A DNA stretch of 64,000 bases from Bacteriovorax stolpii (lineage in GTDB: Bacteria > Bdellovibrionota > UBA2428): contig CAMCVE010000011.1 in NCBI GenBank assembly GCA_945881775.1, positions 25,408 through 89,407 on the forward strand, in the 5' to 3' direction. Both the position numbers and the translations under genes were made by a program. The notes beneath the pieces are model-generated. The model saw only the letters and a list, made by a program, of their open reading frames with translations. It made no database searches and was not told the origin of the DNA. Of this stretch, positions 9,260 to 19,224 are shown one piece after another (position 1 is the first letter of the stretch; every line of letters starts with the position of its first letter).

Positions 9260-9794
9260 CAATTGGTAAAATCCAAACCGTCAGTGCGTTGGCTTTTTTG
9301 TTCCAAAACAGCGTCACCTGCGACGTTTCGTCGGGGGATATGAATTCCCACTTCGTCCCTTTGGTGCCCAGTGGATTCTGAGGAGATTCCTTGAAAGCCG
9401 CTTTGCGCAGAGCCTCGATCCAAAGATCACGAGTAGCCGTCCACTTGGTGTCGATGGTGATCTTCGTCAAATGTCGTTCCTGAGGGTCGGCCATGTAGGT
9501 TTCAATAATCTTAACGATGAAAACGTTGCGAGCGTCTTTCACGACACAGGAATACACGTTCTCGGGCGGTCCCTGGGTCTCGAGCTTGAGCGTACAATCG
9601 ACACCGGGATTGTCCTGTTCGGCGGAGCGGAACCAATCCACAGGATGGACGACAAGGCCTAAATCTTGATCCGCGACAAACCGCAACAAGACGGGCGCTT
9701 GAGGGCCTGAGGACTTCGTCGCGCAGCTACCAAGTCCGAGGACGAGTCCGCCCAGGACAACGAGCTTCAGAGAAGGTTTGTTCAGTTTTTTCAT
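9228..9794 (-). CDS. Predicted lipoprotein
   Basis: A 188-residue protein with a type II signal peptide: basic MKKLNKPS, hydrophobic core, lipobox LGSC with the Cys near residue 24. It should be lipid-anchored in the outer or inner membrane. The mature part has mixed alpha/beta character and one further conserved-looking Cys pair, but I recognise no family. It is cotranscribed downstream of the 659-residue fusion gene (13 bp gap) and could be its periplasmic partner. It overlaps the convergent TadB-like gene by 32 bp. Confidence 0.75.
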   Translation of the reverse strand: MKKLNKPSLKLVVLGGLVLGLGSCATKSSGPQAPVLLRFVADQDLGLVVHPVDWFRSAEQDNPGVDCTLKLETQGPPENVYSCVVKDARNVFIVKIIETYMADPQERHLTKITIDTKWTATRDLWIEALRKAAFKESPQNPLGTKGTKWEFISPDETSQVTLFWNKKANALTVWILPIAKVPPATKGE

Positions 9795-9807
9795 GACGAT
9801 TCAACTC

Positions 9808-11787
9808 CTAAAAAATGCGGAAACTCAGACCGGCTCCACCCCAGAATAAATTCGACTGCGATGCAAAATTGATCCGAAACAAGGCATTGAGCTGCATCCA
9901 AGCCGTGAGAGACATAATTCCTCGTGCGCCAATCAAAAGACCAACACGGGGGCTAATGGCGTCGCGAATTCCGGTCTCACTAATGATTTCTTCACTCAGG
10001 CCTGAAAGACTCGCACTTGTCAGTTGGTATGTGCCTGCCGCCTCTAGGGCTCCACCAATGAAGCCCGCGTCGGAGAAACCGACCCACCGGGCGCCTGCAC
10101 CAAAAACGGAATAACTGCTGATGAGCTGATAGGTGTCACCGCTCTGCTGACTCGAAAAACTGAGCTGTTCGCCGGCGAAGCTTTGAAAGAAAGCTCCCAC
10201 CTCGAAGCGCGAAGAGGCGCGATAGGGAGACTCGTCGTTGATCAGATTGAAATAAGTTCCAAGACCAAAGCCATAGTTGCGACCCGAAGTTCCGTAGGCG
10301 CCATCAAAATCAATGGTGACGAGCCCATTTCCGGCACCACTCACACGATTGCCACGTGAAATCCGCAACCACTCAGAGGGAAACCAACCCTCTTCCCCCG
10401 TCAGCAAAAGACGCACGTAGGCCCAGTCGCCTTTCTCGCCTCGTTTGAGGATGAGAACCTTGTCACCAGGCTGGACGCTCGCGTAGCGCACCGAAAGGGG
10501 ATCGGGCTGTTCATGCAGAGGTCCGCTGCTTGTGGCGATGACAGTGTCGAGATCTTTATTGAACTTGAGAAGATCGTCTTCACCGATATCGCCCTCGGAA
10601 GGCACAAAAATAGGATCCCCTTCGAGAAGGGTTGATGAACTCACGTTGGGCGAAGAGCCTTTTGATCGGCCCATGACAAGGTCGCCCGCAACTTCTGGAC
10701 GGGCGAGCTGACCCACAACAGAAAGTTTTACTGCAGGTACCCAACCTTGCATCTTGCGACTCCTCAGAAAAATCCAATCTCCTGTAGGGTCCACGGTGAA
10801 CGCGAGAAATGTTTGGCCTGGCTTGACCTCGAGGAGGTCCGCGGACCATTCCGAAGGAGAGCTCTTGAGGCTCACGGCCTCATTGGGAGAAACGAGAAAA
10901 CGAGGATTGTCTGAAGTGCGCACTTTCTCGTCAAAGTCATTCAACTCATCGGCCAAGGTCCCTTGTGCGGGCGCGTTCTTGCCAGCATAGCGGTCTTCCC
11001 AGGGCCAGCGCCAAGTACGACGGGCGTCGTCGTCGGCATGGACTCGAGGAGTACAGAGACTGGCACCGAGTAGAATCCATGAAAACATCTTTGGAACAAA
11101 GCGGAGGGTCGGTCGGGTCACTCGCTGCTTTTTGCGCTCCTCAAAATCGGCGTGGGTCCCCTTCAGGAGAAGGTGCTCTCGAAGCTCGGGCTTTTTAAGG
11201 AGAGCCTCCTCCGTGAGTTCACGCACACGTCGATTGTAAGCTGCTGGAGTCGGACCGTGGTGGATATGGGGCTTTGGAAAACGTCGCAAATCACCTCGGA
11301 ATTCGGGGTGCATGTGATAAAGCTCGTGCACAATTGTCTCGATGCGCTCCTCAAAACTCAGATAGAAAAATCTTGGGACAAGAATCGTCACCAAATAGAG
11401 AGGCGCGGTTTGCGCTTCGAGGTCTTCAGAGCCGAGCTTGTAGGTGTAAACTCCGGGCACGCCTCGCCTGAGACCTTTGCGGTAAAGTCCGCCCCCAACG
11501 TAGCGCAGAGGCGTGACGTAGGCCCAAACACCGTGCTTTGAGCGCGAGCGAGAAGTGCCCACAGAGATCTTCACTCGCGAAAGATCGAAGCGCGCAAATT
11601 CATAAATCGCACCGCAGAGTTCATGCATGAGTGAGGCAAATAAATCGTTGAGAGTGGCCTGTGGGGCCCGACCGCGAAGAGGTAGACGGGGAGCATCGGG
11701 GGCCAAAATCGGGGCAGGCAGGCGCCTGGGGAGCTCCTTTACAAGGTTTCCAAAGAGAGAGAGCTGCAAAACACGCAGAAGACCCAT
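9808..11787 (-). CDS. Metallopeptidase-like / SH3-like / outer-membrane barrel fusion
   Basis: A 659-residue unusual protein. Residues 1-230 carry HELYHMHPEF, an HExxH zinc-peptidase-like motif followed by further His residues. Residue 234 begins a segment MFSWILLGASLCTPRVHA that reads like a complete signal peptide. The next part contains two bacterial SH3-like repeats with GDWIFLRSR...GWVPA and GDWAYVRLL...GWFPSEW. The last 200 residues are beta-rich, Gly/aromatic and end in F, like an outer-membrane barrel. It may be a true fusion, or a cytoplasmic peptidase-like protein plus a separately started exported barrel (ATG at 11088). No Shine-Dalgarno sequence precedes 11088. Confidence 0.65.
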   Translation of the reverse strand: MGLLRVLQLSLFGNLVKELPRRLPAPILAPDAPRLPLRGRAPQATLNDLFASLMHELCGAIYEFARFDLSRVKISVGTSRSRSKHGVWAYVTPLRYVGGGLYRKGLRRGVPGVYTYKLGSEDLEAQTAPLYLVTILVPRFFYLSFEERIETIVHELYHMHPEFRGDLRRFPKPHIHHGPTPAAYNRRVRELTEEALLKKPELREHLLLKGTHADFEERKKQRVTRPTLRFVPKMFSWILLGASLCTPRVHADDDARRTWRWPWEDRYAGKNAPAQGTLADELNDFDEKVRTSDNPRFLVSPNEAVSLKSSPSEWSADLLEVKPGQTFLAFTVDPTGDWIFLRSRKMQGWVPAVKLSVVGQLARPEVAGDLVMGRSKGSSPNVSSSTLLEGDPIFVPSEGDIGEDDLLKFNKDLDTVIATSSGPLHEQPDPLSVRYASVQPGDKVLILKRGEKGDWAYVRLLLTGEEGWFPSEWLRISRGNRVSGAGNGLVTIDFDGAYGTSGRNYGFGLGTYFNLINDESPYRASSRFEVGAFFQSFAGEQLSFSSQQSGDTYQLISSYSVFGAGARWVGFSDAGFIGGALEAAGTYQLTSASLSGLSEEIISETGIRDAISPRVGLLIGARGIMSLTAWMQLNALFRINFASQSNLFWGGAGLSFRIF

Positions 11788-11865
11788 CTTCTAAGAAATT
11801 TAACACACAAACCCTTGAAACCACGATACTCTCATATTTGTGCAGTGCGTTAGAAGGAGCCCCAA

Positions 11866-12495
11866 GTGAAACCGTTTGCCTTTGACCAAAGGGACCCCAA
11901 CCTCAACAGTGGATCTCCAATCCTCAGCGTCCAAGAAGTTGCAGACGCTGAAATCCTCATTATTGAAGACGAAACTCTGATGTCTGCTCTGATGCAGCGC
12001 TATCTGAAGACCCTGGGCTCAACCGATTTTGGCGGCCACAAACGAAGCATCGGCCAGGTAAAGGTCCTGAGCATTGAGTCCGGCTGGGAGCTTCTCAACG
12101 CAGATCTGAACCACGTGAAAGTCGCCATCGTCGACGTTCTTTTGCCGCAAGTCACCGGCGTCGACCTCATTCGTGACTTTAGACGCCGCTACCCGGGCAT
12201 GGGCCTTCTTCCGATCTCAGGAATGGCCACAGAGCCGATGAAACGCAGCCTGAAAGAGCTCCTTCCGGAGGGTTTCGAGCTCCTACCCAAGCCGCTCCGG
12301 CGCGAGGAGTTCCTCGAAAACTTCCTGAAAGCCTGGACCTATTCGCGGTCCAGCGGCAGCATTCGCGCCGTTCGGGTCGATCCAGCCTCAGATCCGATTC
12401 CCATCGAAAGCTCACTTTGGAGTACTGGAGTGTCGCAGTCGCACCCCGAGGTGTCTGTCATGAAACGAAAGAAGCTTCCTAAAAAAGCAGCCTAA
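11866..12495 (+). CDS. Single-domain response regulator with long tails
   Basis: A 209-residue protein with one receiver domain at about residues 28-155: acidic E34/D35, phosphoacceptor D90 in AIVDVLLPQ, S118 and K142 in PKPLRREEF. A 20-residue insertion precedes the beta-2 strand, lengthening the domain. There is no DNA-binding output; the C-terminal 50 residues are polar and end in a Lys-rich tail. It probably works by protein-protein contact. GTG start at 11866 with AAGGAG six bases upstream. Divergent from the 659-residue fusion gene; no partner kinase is adjacent. Confidence 0.8.
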   Translation: MKPFAFDQRDPNLNSGSPILSVQEVADAEILIIEDETLMSALMQRYLKTLGSTDFGGHKRSIGQVKVLSIESGWELLNADLNHVKVAIVDVLLPQVTGVDLIRDFRRRYPGMGLLPISGMATEPMKRSLKELLPEGFELLPKPLRREEFLENFLKAWTYSRSSGSIRAVRVDPASDPIPIESSLWSTGVSQSHPEVSVMKRKKLPKKAA

Positions 12496-12567
12496 AGATG
12501 AAATCGAGCCCCAAAGCTGGGGCTTCGGGAGGGACGGGACTCCAAATTCCCGTGGGAGGATACTGAA

Positions 12568-12651
12568 ATGAATCGCGTAGAACGTCGAATGCTCGGTCAG
12601 AACCTTGTGCTCCTCGAAATTTCAAATGCTGCGTCGACGGGCCCACCCTGA
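12568..12651 (+). CDS. Possible 27-residue small protein or leader peptide
   Basis: A short reading frame beginning MNRVERRMLGQ and ending STGPP. Its support is positional: GGGAGGA at 12554-12560 sits seven bases before the ATG, one of the better ribosome sites in the window, with hairpins on both sides and its own terminator downstream. The peptide has no signal sequence and no family I know. It could be a leader peptide, a small protein, or chance within an untranslated RNA. Confidence 0.35.
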   Translation: MNRVERRMLGQNLVLLEISNAASTGPP

Positions 12652-12686
12652 CGACTGCATCCTAGATCACAAGAAAGCCTGTTTTA

Positions 12687-12733
12687 GGACTGAGGGAGCA
12701 ACAAACGCCCCTCGGTCCTTTGTCATTTTTTTT
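12687..12733 (+). terminator. Intrinsic terminator upstream of rpsA
   Basis: A 10-bp stem GGACTGAGGG / CCCTCGGTCC with one G-U pair, a 12-base loop, and a T-rich tail ending in eight T residues. It closes the transcript that starts left of it and separates that transcript from rpsA. Confidence 0.8.
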
Positions 12734-12791
12734 CGCTGAATTTTGTCCCATCATCCGTCGAAAATAGACTTTGAATTTTTGTTCAAAAACT

Positions 12792-12820
12792 TTGACTCAT
12801 CCCCCGAAGTCCCGTAGCTT
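12792..12820 (+). promoter_or_regulatory. Candidate sigma-70 promoter of rpsA
   Basis: TTGACT at 12792-12797, a 17-base spacer, then TAGCTT at 12815-12820, about 70 bases before the rpsA start and just after the upstream terminator. The -35 is good, the -10 moderate. A TTTGAA/TTCAAA inverted repeat lies immediately upstream and might bind a regulator. Confidence 0.4.
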
Positions 12821-12892
12821 TCCGGTGTTTTCTAGAGGACCCGTCGGCCCCCCCCAAAAGCCGCAGTTCCAAAGAGACAAAAATCCACACGA

Positions 12893-14689
<1,797 letters not shown>

Positions 14690-14712
14690 GTCTCTCTTTA
14701 GAATAAAGCCTC

Positions 14713-14755
14713 GAAGGGCGCGCTTCCTGCTTGGGAGTGCGCCCTTCTTCTTTTG
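14713..14755 (+). terminator. rpsA terminator
   Basis: A 15-bp stem: GAAGGGCGC at 14713-14721 pairs with GCGCCCTTC at 14739-14747, extended inward by GCTTCC/GGGAGT with two G-U pairs and a five-base loop. A TTCTTTT tail follows. It lies 24 bases after the rpsA stop. Confidence 0.9.
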
Positions 14756-14856
14756 AGCCGCCTCCGCCAAAGAGCGATGTGTCATCGCCCCAACTCTATC
14801 AATTTTCCTCTTCGTGGCCTCGATCACCTGCAAAACTGCGCCTAAACTCCAAGTCT

Positions 14857-15870
14857 ATGAAATCCAAACAACCTCTGCTCTGGATGCTCCTTGGCTTCGC
14901 AACCCTTGTGGTCGCGTTCATTTATTCGACCAGTCGCTCACTCGAGGTGATGAGTTCCTTCATCGGCTCACCGCTCTCTATGTCGGGTGATCTCAGCGAG
15001 GAAGATGATTACACGGTCGACGAAGCGGATGTCGCTATCGTCGGACTCGAGGGCGTCATCGAAAATGGCGATGACTGGGTGAAACGCTTTCAGTCGCTGA
15101 GCAAGAAAGACAACCTGCGTGCGCTGGTGATTCGCATCGACAGCCCTGGCGGCGCCGTCGCCCCCTCACAGGAAATGTACAACGCCGTCGTGAAAGTGCG
15201 CGAGAAGACACCCGTGTACTGCTCGATGGGAGACCTGGCCGCGAGCGGGGGCTACTACGTGGCCGCTGCCTGCTCGAAAGTCTTTGCCAATCCCGGAACA
15301 CTCACCGGATCCATTGGTGTGATTATGTCGTTCATGAACCTCAAGGGACTCTACAACTGGGCTAAGCTCGAGCCACTGACCCTCAAGGCCGGCAAGTTTA
15401 AAGATATCGGATCCGATTCGCGCGCCATGACGCCTGATGAACGCGACCTGATGGAAAAACTCCTTTCAGCGGTTCACACTCAGTTCAAAGCAGCCATTGC
15501 TAAGGGCCGCCCCTCACTCTCAAAAGAGACAATCGAGACTTATGCCGATGGCCGCGTCTTTACGGGTGAACAAGCGAAAGAACTGGGATTTGTCGACGAG
15601 ATCGGCGGTCTCGCCGAAACCCTTGAGATGCTTCAAAAAGATTTGGGCATTAAGGAAGAACTTCGCGTGGCCTATGCCGATGAGAAGCACTCCCGCCTGA
15701 GCGAATGGCTTGAGCAAGCGTCTCACCTGAAAAATCCCAATGTTGTTCACGATGCGATTCTCTCGAAAATTTCCACTTGGGCACCGCAGATGAGCGCCCA
15801 ACTGCGACCCGGCCAGCCCTATCTGCTTCCCTACCACTGGTTCCAAGGATCGGGCGTGAGCACGCGATGA
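14857..15870 (+). CDS. sppA: Signal peptide peptidase SppA
   Basis: A 337-residue S49 peptidase of the short SppA type, which degrades leftover signal peptides in the inner membrane. One N-terminal membrane anchor (residues 6-24), then RIDSPGGAV, the nucleophile Ser130 in DLAASGGYYVA, GSIGVIM, and the catalytic Lys in KAGKFKDIGS (residues 180/182). The start at 14857 gives a normal anchor; the frame is open upstream but runs into the rpsA terminator. First gene of an overlapping operon: its stop overlaps the HIT gene by 4 bp. No clear ribosome site is visible. Confidence 0.92.
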   Translation: MKSKQPLLWMLLGFATLVVAFIYSTSRSLEVMSSFIGSPLSMSGDLSEEDDYTVDEADVAIVGLEGVIENGDDWVKRFQSLSKKDNLRALVIRIDSPGGAVAPSQEMYNAVVKVREKTPVYCSMGDLAASGGYYVAAACSKVFANPGTLTGSIGVIMSFMNLKGLYNWAKLEPLTLKAGKFKDIGSDSRAMTPDERDLMEKLLSAVHTQFKAAIAKGRPSLSKETIETYADGRVFTGEQAKELGFVDEIGGLAETLEMLQKDLGIKEELRVAYADEKHSRLSEWLEQASHLKNPNVVHDAILSKISTWAPQMSAQLRPGQPYLLPYHWFQGSGVSTR

Positions 15871-16424
15871 GCTCGGAGATACCGCGCCTCTGGGCCCCGT
15901 GGAGAGGGGAATGGATTCAGTCCCAGAAAGAGCTTCGCAAGGATGCTCAGACTGAAAAGGACAAATGTCCCTTCTGTGAGATGCCTGCTCAGGGACCCAG
16001 CGACGAGACGCTGGTGCTTTTTGTGAACGAGCGAATTGCCGTGATCATGAATAAGTTTCCCTACAATCCAGGACACCTCATGGTGATCCCGCGAACGCAC
16101 GCCGCTCTACCCAAGGACCTTAGCCCCGCAGTCTGGAACGAAATCAACCAAGCTATCCCCCTGGTTATGGAATGCATTCAACGCTCCTATTCGCCGCAGG
16201 GATTTAATCTTGGAATGAACCTGGGTCAGGCCGGAGGAGCCGGTATCCCAGGGCACCTGCACTGGCACATTTTGCCGCGTTGGGTTGGAGACACGAACTT
16301 CATGCCCCTTCTCGCCGAAACCAAGGCGATCAATGCCCATAACCTCACGATCTACGCGCGTCTCGAAGCTGAGTTCAAAGACTTTGCAGAGAAGCTCGCA
16401 GACGCTATGATGAAGTCAAAATGA
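15867..16424 (+). CDS. HIT-family nucleotide hydrolase/phosphorylase
   Basis: A 185-residue histidine-triad protein with the hallmark HLHWHILPR near residue 131, where the middle His forms the nucleotidyl intermediate. An N-terminal CPFC pair suggests a zinc site. Length and the LWAPWRGEW opening resemble Ap4A phosphorylase-like HIT proteins, which break down dinucleoside polyphosphates; the exact substrate is inferred. Starts in an ATGA overlap with sppA and ends in an ATGA overlap with the next gene. Confidence 0.9.
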   Translation: MSSEIPRLWAPWRGEWIQSQKELRKDAQTEKDKCPFCEMPAQGPSDETLVLFVNERIAVIMNKFPYNPGHLMVIPRTHAALPKDLSPAVWNEINQAIPLVMECIQRSYSPQGFNLGMNLGQAGGAGIPGHLHWHILPRWVGDTNFMPLLAETKAINAHNLTIYARLEAEFKDFAEKLADAMMKSK

Positions 16425-16768
16425 GATTCGTTAAAGTCGGAGCCTGGGTCCTCTTCACTCTTTTTCTTTTGGCTGTGGCCGTCGCGCTCATCGGACAAAA
16501 CACCGAAGCTCTCACGGTGACGCTCTTCACCTACACAACTGCTCTGATGCCCAAGTGGGTGCTGCTGCTGGGATGTCTTTTCCTGGGCGCCTTGCTCGCC
16601 TCGCTCTTCTTCATTGTCGAGCTCATCGTTCTTGAGACCAAAAACATTCGCCTGCGTCGTCAGAATCGCGCCCTCGCCAAGACCCTCGAAGTCCAGGGCA
16701 TGAAAGCTCCCTCCGATGATAAATCCCCGCGCATTGTCGCCGACGAAGACGATCTGAGCGATGTCTAG
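16421..16768 (+). CDS. LapA-domain (DUF1049) inner-membrane protein
   Basis: A 115-residue protein with two membrane helices (about residues 8-26 and 45-69) followed by a basic coiled segment and an acidic tail. This is the LapA layout, a small protein linked in enterobacteria to lipopolysaccharide assembly. Its role outside enterobacteria is not established. Both ends overlap neighbouring genes of the sppA operon (4 bp and 8 bp). Confidence 0.75.
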   Translation: MRFVKVGAWVLFTLFLLAVAVALIGQNTEALTVTLFTYTTALMPKWVLLLGCLFLGALLASLFFIVELIVLETKNIRLRRQNRALAKTLEVQGMKAPSDDKSPRIVADEDDLSDV

Positions 16769-17087
16769 ACCCGGCTTCGCCTCACTTGGGCGCTGCCTTT
16801 TTGGGTCCCTAAGTTTTCTTTTTTCTACACACGTCTTCGCAGCCACGCCCCCTCCTGGATCTTGGGAAGCCTGGCTTGCTGAGCTTCGTCTCGGCGGCAG
16901 TCCGCCTCCCGCCAGACCCGACTCCAAGAACATTGCACTTCCACTGCCCCTTTGGGTGGACTGTCATTTGAGCTGGGTGGCCGACCGGCCGAAGAGCAAA
17001 ACGCGACCTTATCTGTCGGGTGAAATTGTGCTCGTGGGAAATTCGAAACTCTGTCGTGGGCAACTCGAGGAGTGGGCCATCGAATGA
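16761..17087 (+). CDS. Small exported protein of unknown function
   Basis: A 108-residue protein with a Sec signal peptide (cleavage likely after HVFA, near residue 27) and two Cys residues in the mature part that could pair. I know no family for it. Overlaps of 8 bp upstream and 4 bp downstream place it firmly in the sppA-to-methyltransferase operon, so translation is probably coupled. The overlap pattern supports it as a real gene despite its small size. Confidence 0.6.
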   Translation: MSRPGFASLGRCLFGSLSFLFSTHVFAATPPPGSWEAWLAELRLGGSPPPARPDSKNIALPLPLWVDCHLSWVADRPKSKTRPYLSGEIVLVGNSKLCRGQLEEWAIE

Positions 17088-18286
17088 GTTTCGAAGATTC
17101 CATCGGGCAAGCACTGAAACTCATGCCGCGCCACCGCGAAGCCGCGAGCCGTCGCGCAAGCTCTCTAGGCCTTGATGATCTGATTGATGAAGCTCGGGCC
17201 CAAGGTCAACTTGATTCCGGAGCACTTGATCTTCTCCTGATGGGCACTCGCTACCGCGCCCGTGCGCTCAGATCGTTAAAAGATTTCCTTAAAGGCAAAC
17301 CCCTGAAGCCCCGCGAGATCGAAGATCTTCTGGTTCTCATTTTCGCATCTTTGTTGTCTCGAGATAAGATGCCGGCGCCTGTGCAACTCAATACCTTTGT
17401 TGAAATTGCTGCTAAGAGTTTTGGACCACACCTGAAGGGACTCGTGAATGCGTGGGGACGCCAAACACTGCGCGACCGCGAAAACTTCGAGCGCGAACGC
17501 CGAGAGCAACCCACAGAGTGGCTTCCCCTAGCGTGGCGCGAACGCTGGGCGAAGCACCCTGCCCTTCTCGACGAGGCCGCACGTCGCGGATTCGAACGCC
17601 CTGAGGCTGGAGTTTCAGCCTTCGGAAAAGATTTGGAGTTTGCGCGTCGACCGTTTTCTGAATGGCAAGAGCGCCGTCCATTTCAAGCGATGGACCCGGG
17701 CTCTTGGGATCTCGTGCGCTGGATCGATGGAGAGCTCCAAGGCATCCCCACTCCAAATTTTCTAGATGCGTGCGCGGCGCCAGGTGGAAAGTTTATCGCA
17801 CTCGCACTCCTCAGATCCCGCCACGGTGGACTGAAACATGCACTGGGCACCGACTCGAAATTTCCGCGGCTGACACGCCTCAAAGAAAATCTCGCAACCT
17901 GGCAGGCTGAGCTTCCCAGCGACATTCAAACTCAAGTTCTCGCTTGGGGCGAGGACCTCGTTCCCGAATCCATTGGCTCCAAGACGTGGGATCTTGTTCT
18001 GGCCGATTTGCCCTGCTCGGGATCGGGAACGCTGCACACTCGCCCTGATCTTCTCGACCGCAATCCGTTTGATCGCCTCGAAACGCTTCAAAAGATTCAG
18101 GCCTCAATTCTCGCGGCGCTTGGAGAACTGCGCCCCCGCCATCTTTTTGTTTCTATCTGCAGTGTCGATCCGATCGAGATCGAATTTGTCTCCCGCTGTC
18201 TCAAGCGCGATCCCAGTTTTAAATCGTGGGACCGCGCCCACTCCAAGGCTGAGCCCCGCGAAGGACTCACGGCCTGGCGGTTGTGA
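17084..18286 (+). CDS. RsmB/NOP-family rRNA m5C methyltransferase
   Basis: A 400-residue SAM-dependent RNA cytosine-C5 methyltransferase. The N-terminal 150 residues are helical, NusB-like. The catalytic part has DACAAPGGKF (SAM binding), DLPCSGSGTLHTRPDLL (motif IV with its Cys) and ISICSVDPIE-type motif VI Cys near the end. This matches RsmB, which modifies C967 of 16S rRNA; the exact target is inferred. The ATG at 17084 overlaps the upstream stop; a GTG at 17072 is the alternative. The C-terminal strand after motif VI is short. Confidence 0.88.
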   Translation: MSFEDSIGQALKLMPRHREAASRRASSLGLDDLIDEARAQGQLDSGALDLLLMGTRYRARALRSLKDFLKGKPLKPREIEDLLVLIFASLLSRDKMPAPVQLNTFVEIAAKSFGPHLKGLVNAWGRQTLRDRENFERERREQPTEWLPLAWRERWAKHPALLDEAARRGFERPEAGVSAFGKDLEFARRPFSEWQERRPFQAMDPGSWDLVRWIDGELQGIPTPNFLDACAAPGGKFIALALLRSRHGGLKHALGTDSKFPRLTRLKENLATWQAELPSDIQTQVLAWGEDLVPESIGSKTWDLVLADLPCSGSGTLHTRPDLLDRNPFDRLETLQKIQASILAALGELRPRHLFVSICSVDPIEIEFVSRCLKRDPSFKSWDRAHSKAEPREGLTAWRL

Positions 18287-18316
18287 ATCTCGCAACTTGC
18301 CCCTAGACTGAAGGTC

Positions 18317-19192
18317 ATGTCCGACTCAGACGCAGCAATGAAGCAGCTACAAGAACGCCTGATGCGCCTCGAGCGTGAGTTGAAAATTCTTTTTGAGTCG
18401 ACTCAAGAAGATCTCCAGATGGCACGTGCGCTCCAAAGCCAACTCATGCCCAATCGCCTGCCGGAGATGATCGGTCTTCAGTGCCAGGCGCGCTACATCA
18501 GCGCCCGCGAGCTGAGCTCCGAGTCCTACGACCTGATTCCCGTGCATCGCAACCGGGAGCTCTGGATCATTCAATCTTGGACTTCGAGCTTTGGCCTGAG
18601 CAGCGTGCTTCTCCAAAGCCTCATCCACGCCAAATCAACAGAGCTTGTGTCGACGGCTCAAGGTCCCAGCGTCGAAAAAGTTTTTGATGATCTCACTGAG
18701 TCCCTAAGCAGCGCACAAAAAAAAGGATCTTACCGCCTTATGGTCGCGCGCCTTGATCTCAACAAGTTGCTTCTTGAGGGAGTGGGCATTGGGCAAGCGC
18801 CGGTTTTTTCGCGCAAATACGAGAAAGGCTCTCTGGGAGACATGGCTTACGTCGAGCCCGAAGCGATCCTAAAGAACGCTTCTCTCATGCAACGTGCGCC
18901 GAGTTCTGAGCCAATCAGCGCCCTGCGTGCTTACCGCTTTTCGCAAAATCTCGAAGCGGGATCACGTTTCTTTATTACGGGAACCGAATGGAACGGGGAT
19001 GCAGAACTGTCGCAGTACGCGAAACCTTTGAACCTCAAAGGCCTTCTTGGTGATTCTTCAGAAGACAATTTGCTTGCGAATCTGAACCATCTTGCGATTT
19101 CGATGGAAGATCATATGAAGACGCGGGAGAAAAAATCCGACATCACTGTGATCGGGTTTGAGCTCAATTCGCGACTTCTTCACTTGGCGTGA
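18317..19192 (+). CDS. Degenerate RsbU/SpoIIE-type phosphatase-like protein
   Basis: A 291-residue protein. Residues 7-30 form a coiled coil; then MARALQSQLMPNRLPEM is the standard lead-in to RsbU-type PP2C domains. Where such enzymes have GGDYYD this protein has SSESYDLI, and the C-terminal metal-binding DD pair is reduced to SDITVIGF. The catalytic metal site is therefore probably lost, leaving a binding-only pseudophosphatase. It is 30 bp after the methyltransferase, likely the last gene of the operon. A 16-bp perfect inverted repeat spans its stop codon. Confidence 0.65.
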   Translation: MSDSDAAMKQLQERLMRLERELKILFESTQEDLQMARALQSQLMPNRLPEMIGLQCQARYISARELSSESYDLIPVHRNRELWIIQSWTSSFGLSSVLLQSLIHAKSTELVSTAQGPSVEKVFDDLTESLSSAQKKGSYRLMVARLDLNKLLLEGVGIGQAPVFSRKYEKGSLGDMAYVEPEAILKNASLMQRAPSSEPISALRAYRFSQNLEAGSRFFITGTEWNGDAELSQYAKPLNLKGLLGDSSEDNLLANLNHLAISMEDHMKTREKKSDITVIGFELNSRLLHLA

Positions 19193-19204
19193 AGAAGTCG
19201 CGAA
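19168..19204. terminator. Perfect 16-bp inverted repeat at a convergent gene junction
   Basis: TTCGCGACTTCTTCAC at 19168-19183, a five-base loop, and its exact complement at 19189-19204. The left arm encodes the last residues of the RsbU-like protein and the stop codon lies in the right arm. It sits between two convergent genes, as a bidirectional terminator would, but neither side has a proper T-run, so a role in mRNA end protection is equally possible. Confidence 0.6.
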
Positions 19205-19224
19205 CTCTGAATTTAAAATCTATC

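Larger units (their letters stand above)
12496..12892 (+). other. 397-bp intergenic region before rpsA with RNA structures
   Basis: No long gene lies here. In order it holds a 7-bp hairpin AGCCCCA/TGGGGCT (12507-12524, loop AAGC), a 6-bp hairpin ACGGGA/TCCCGT (12534-12553), a possible 27-codon ORF with a strong ribosome site, an intrinsic terminator at 12687-12733, a TTTGAA/TTCAAA inverted repeat at 12770-12787 and a candidate promoter for rpsA. The first two hairpins lack a U-run, so they look like RNA folding elements rather than terminators. Confidence 0.5.

Noticed and set aside
14731..14856. Longer N-terminus for SppA
   Set aside because: It would begin inside the rpsA terminator hairpin and bury the membrane anchor 42 residues in.
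16263..16278. TGGCAC...TGC sequence resembling a sigma-54 -24/-12 site
   Set aside because: The spacing is one base short and it lies inside the HIT gene, with no gene start suitably placed.
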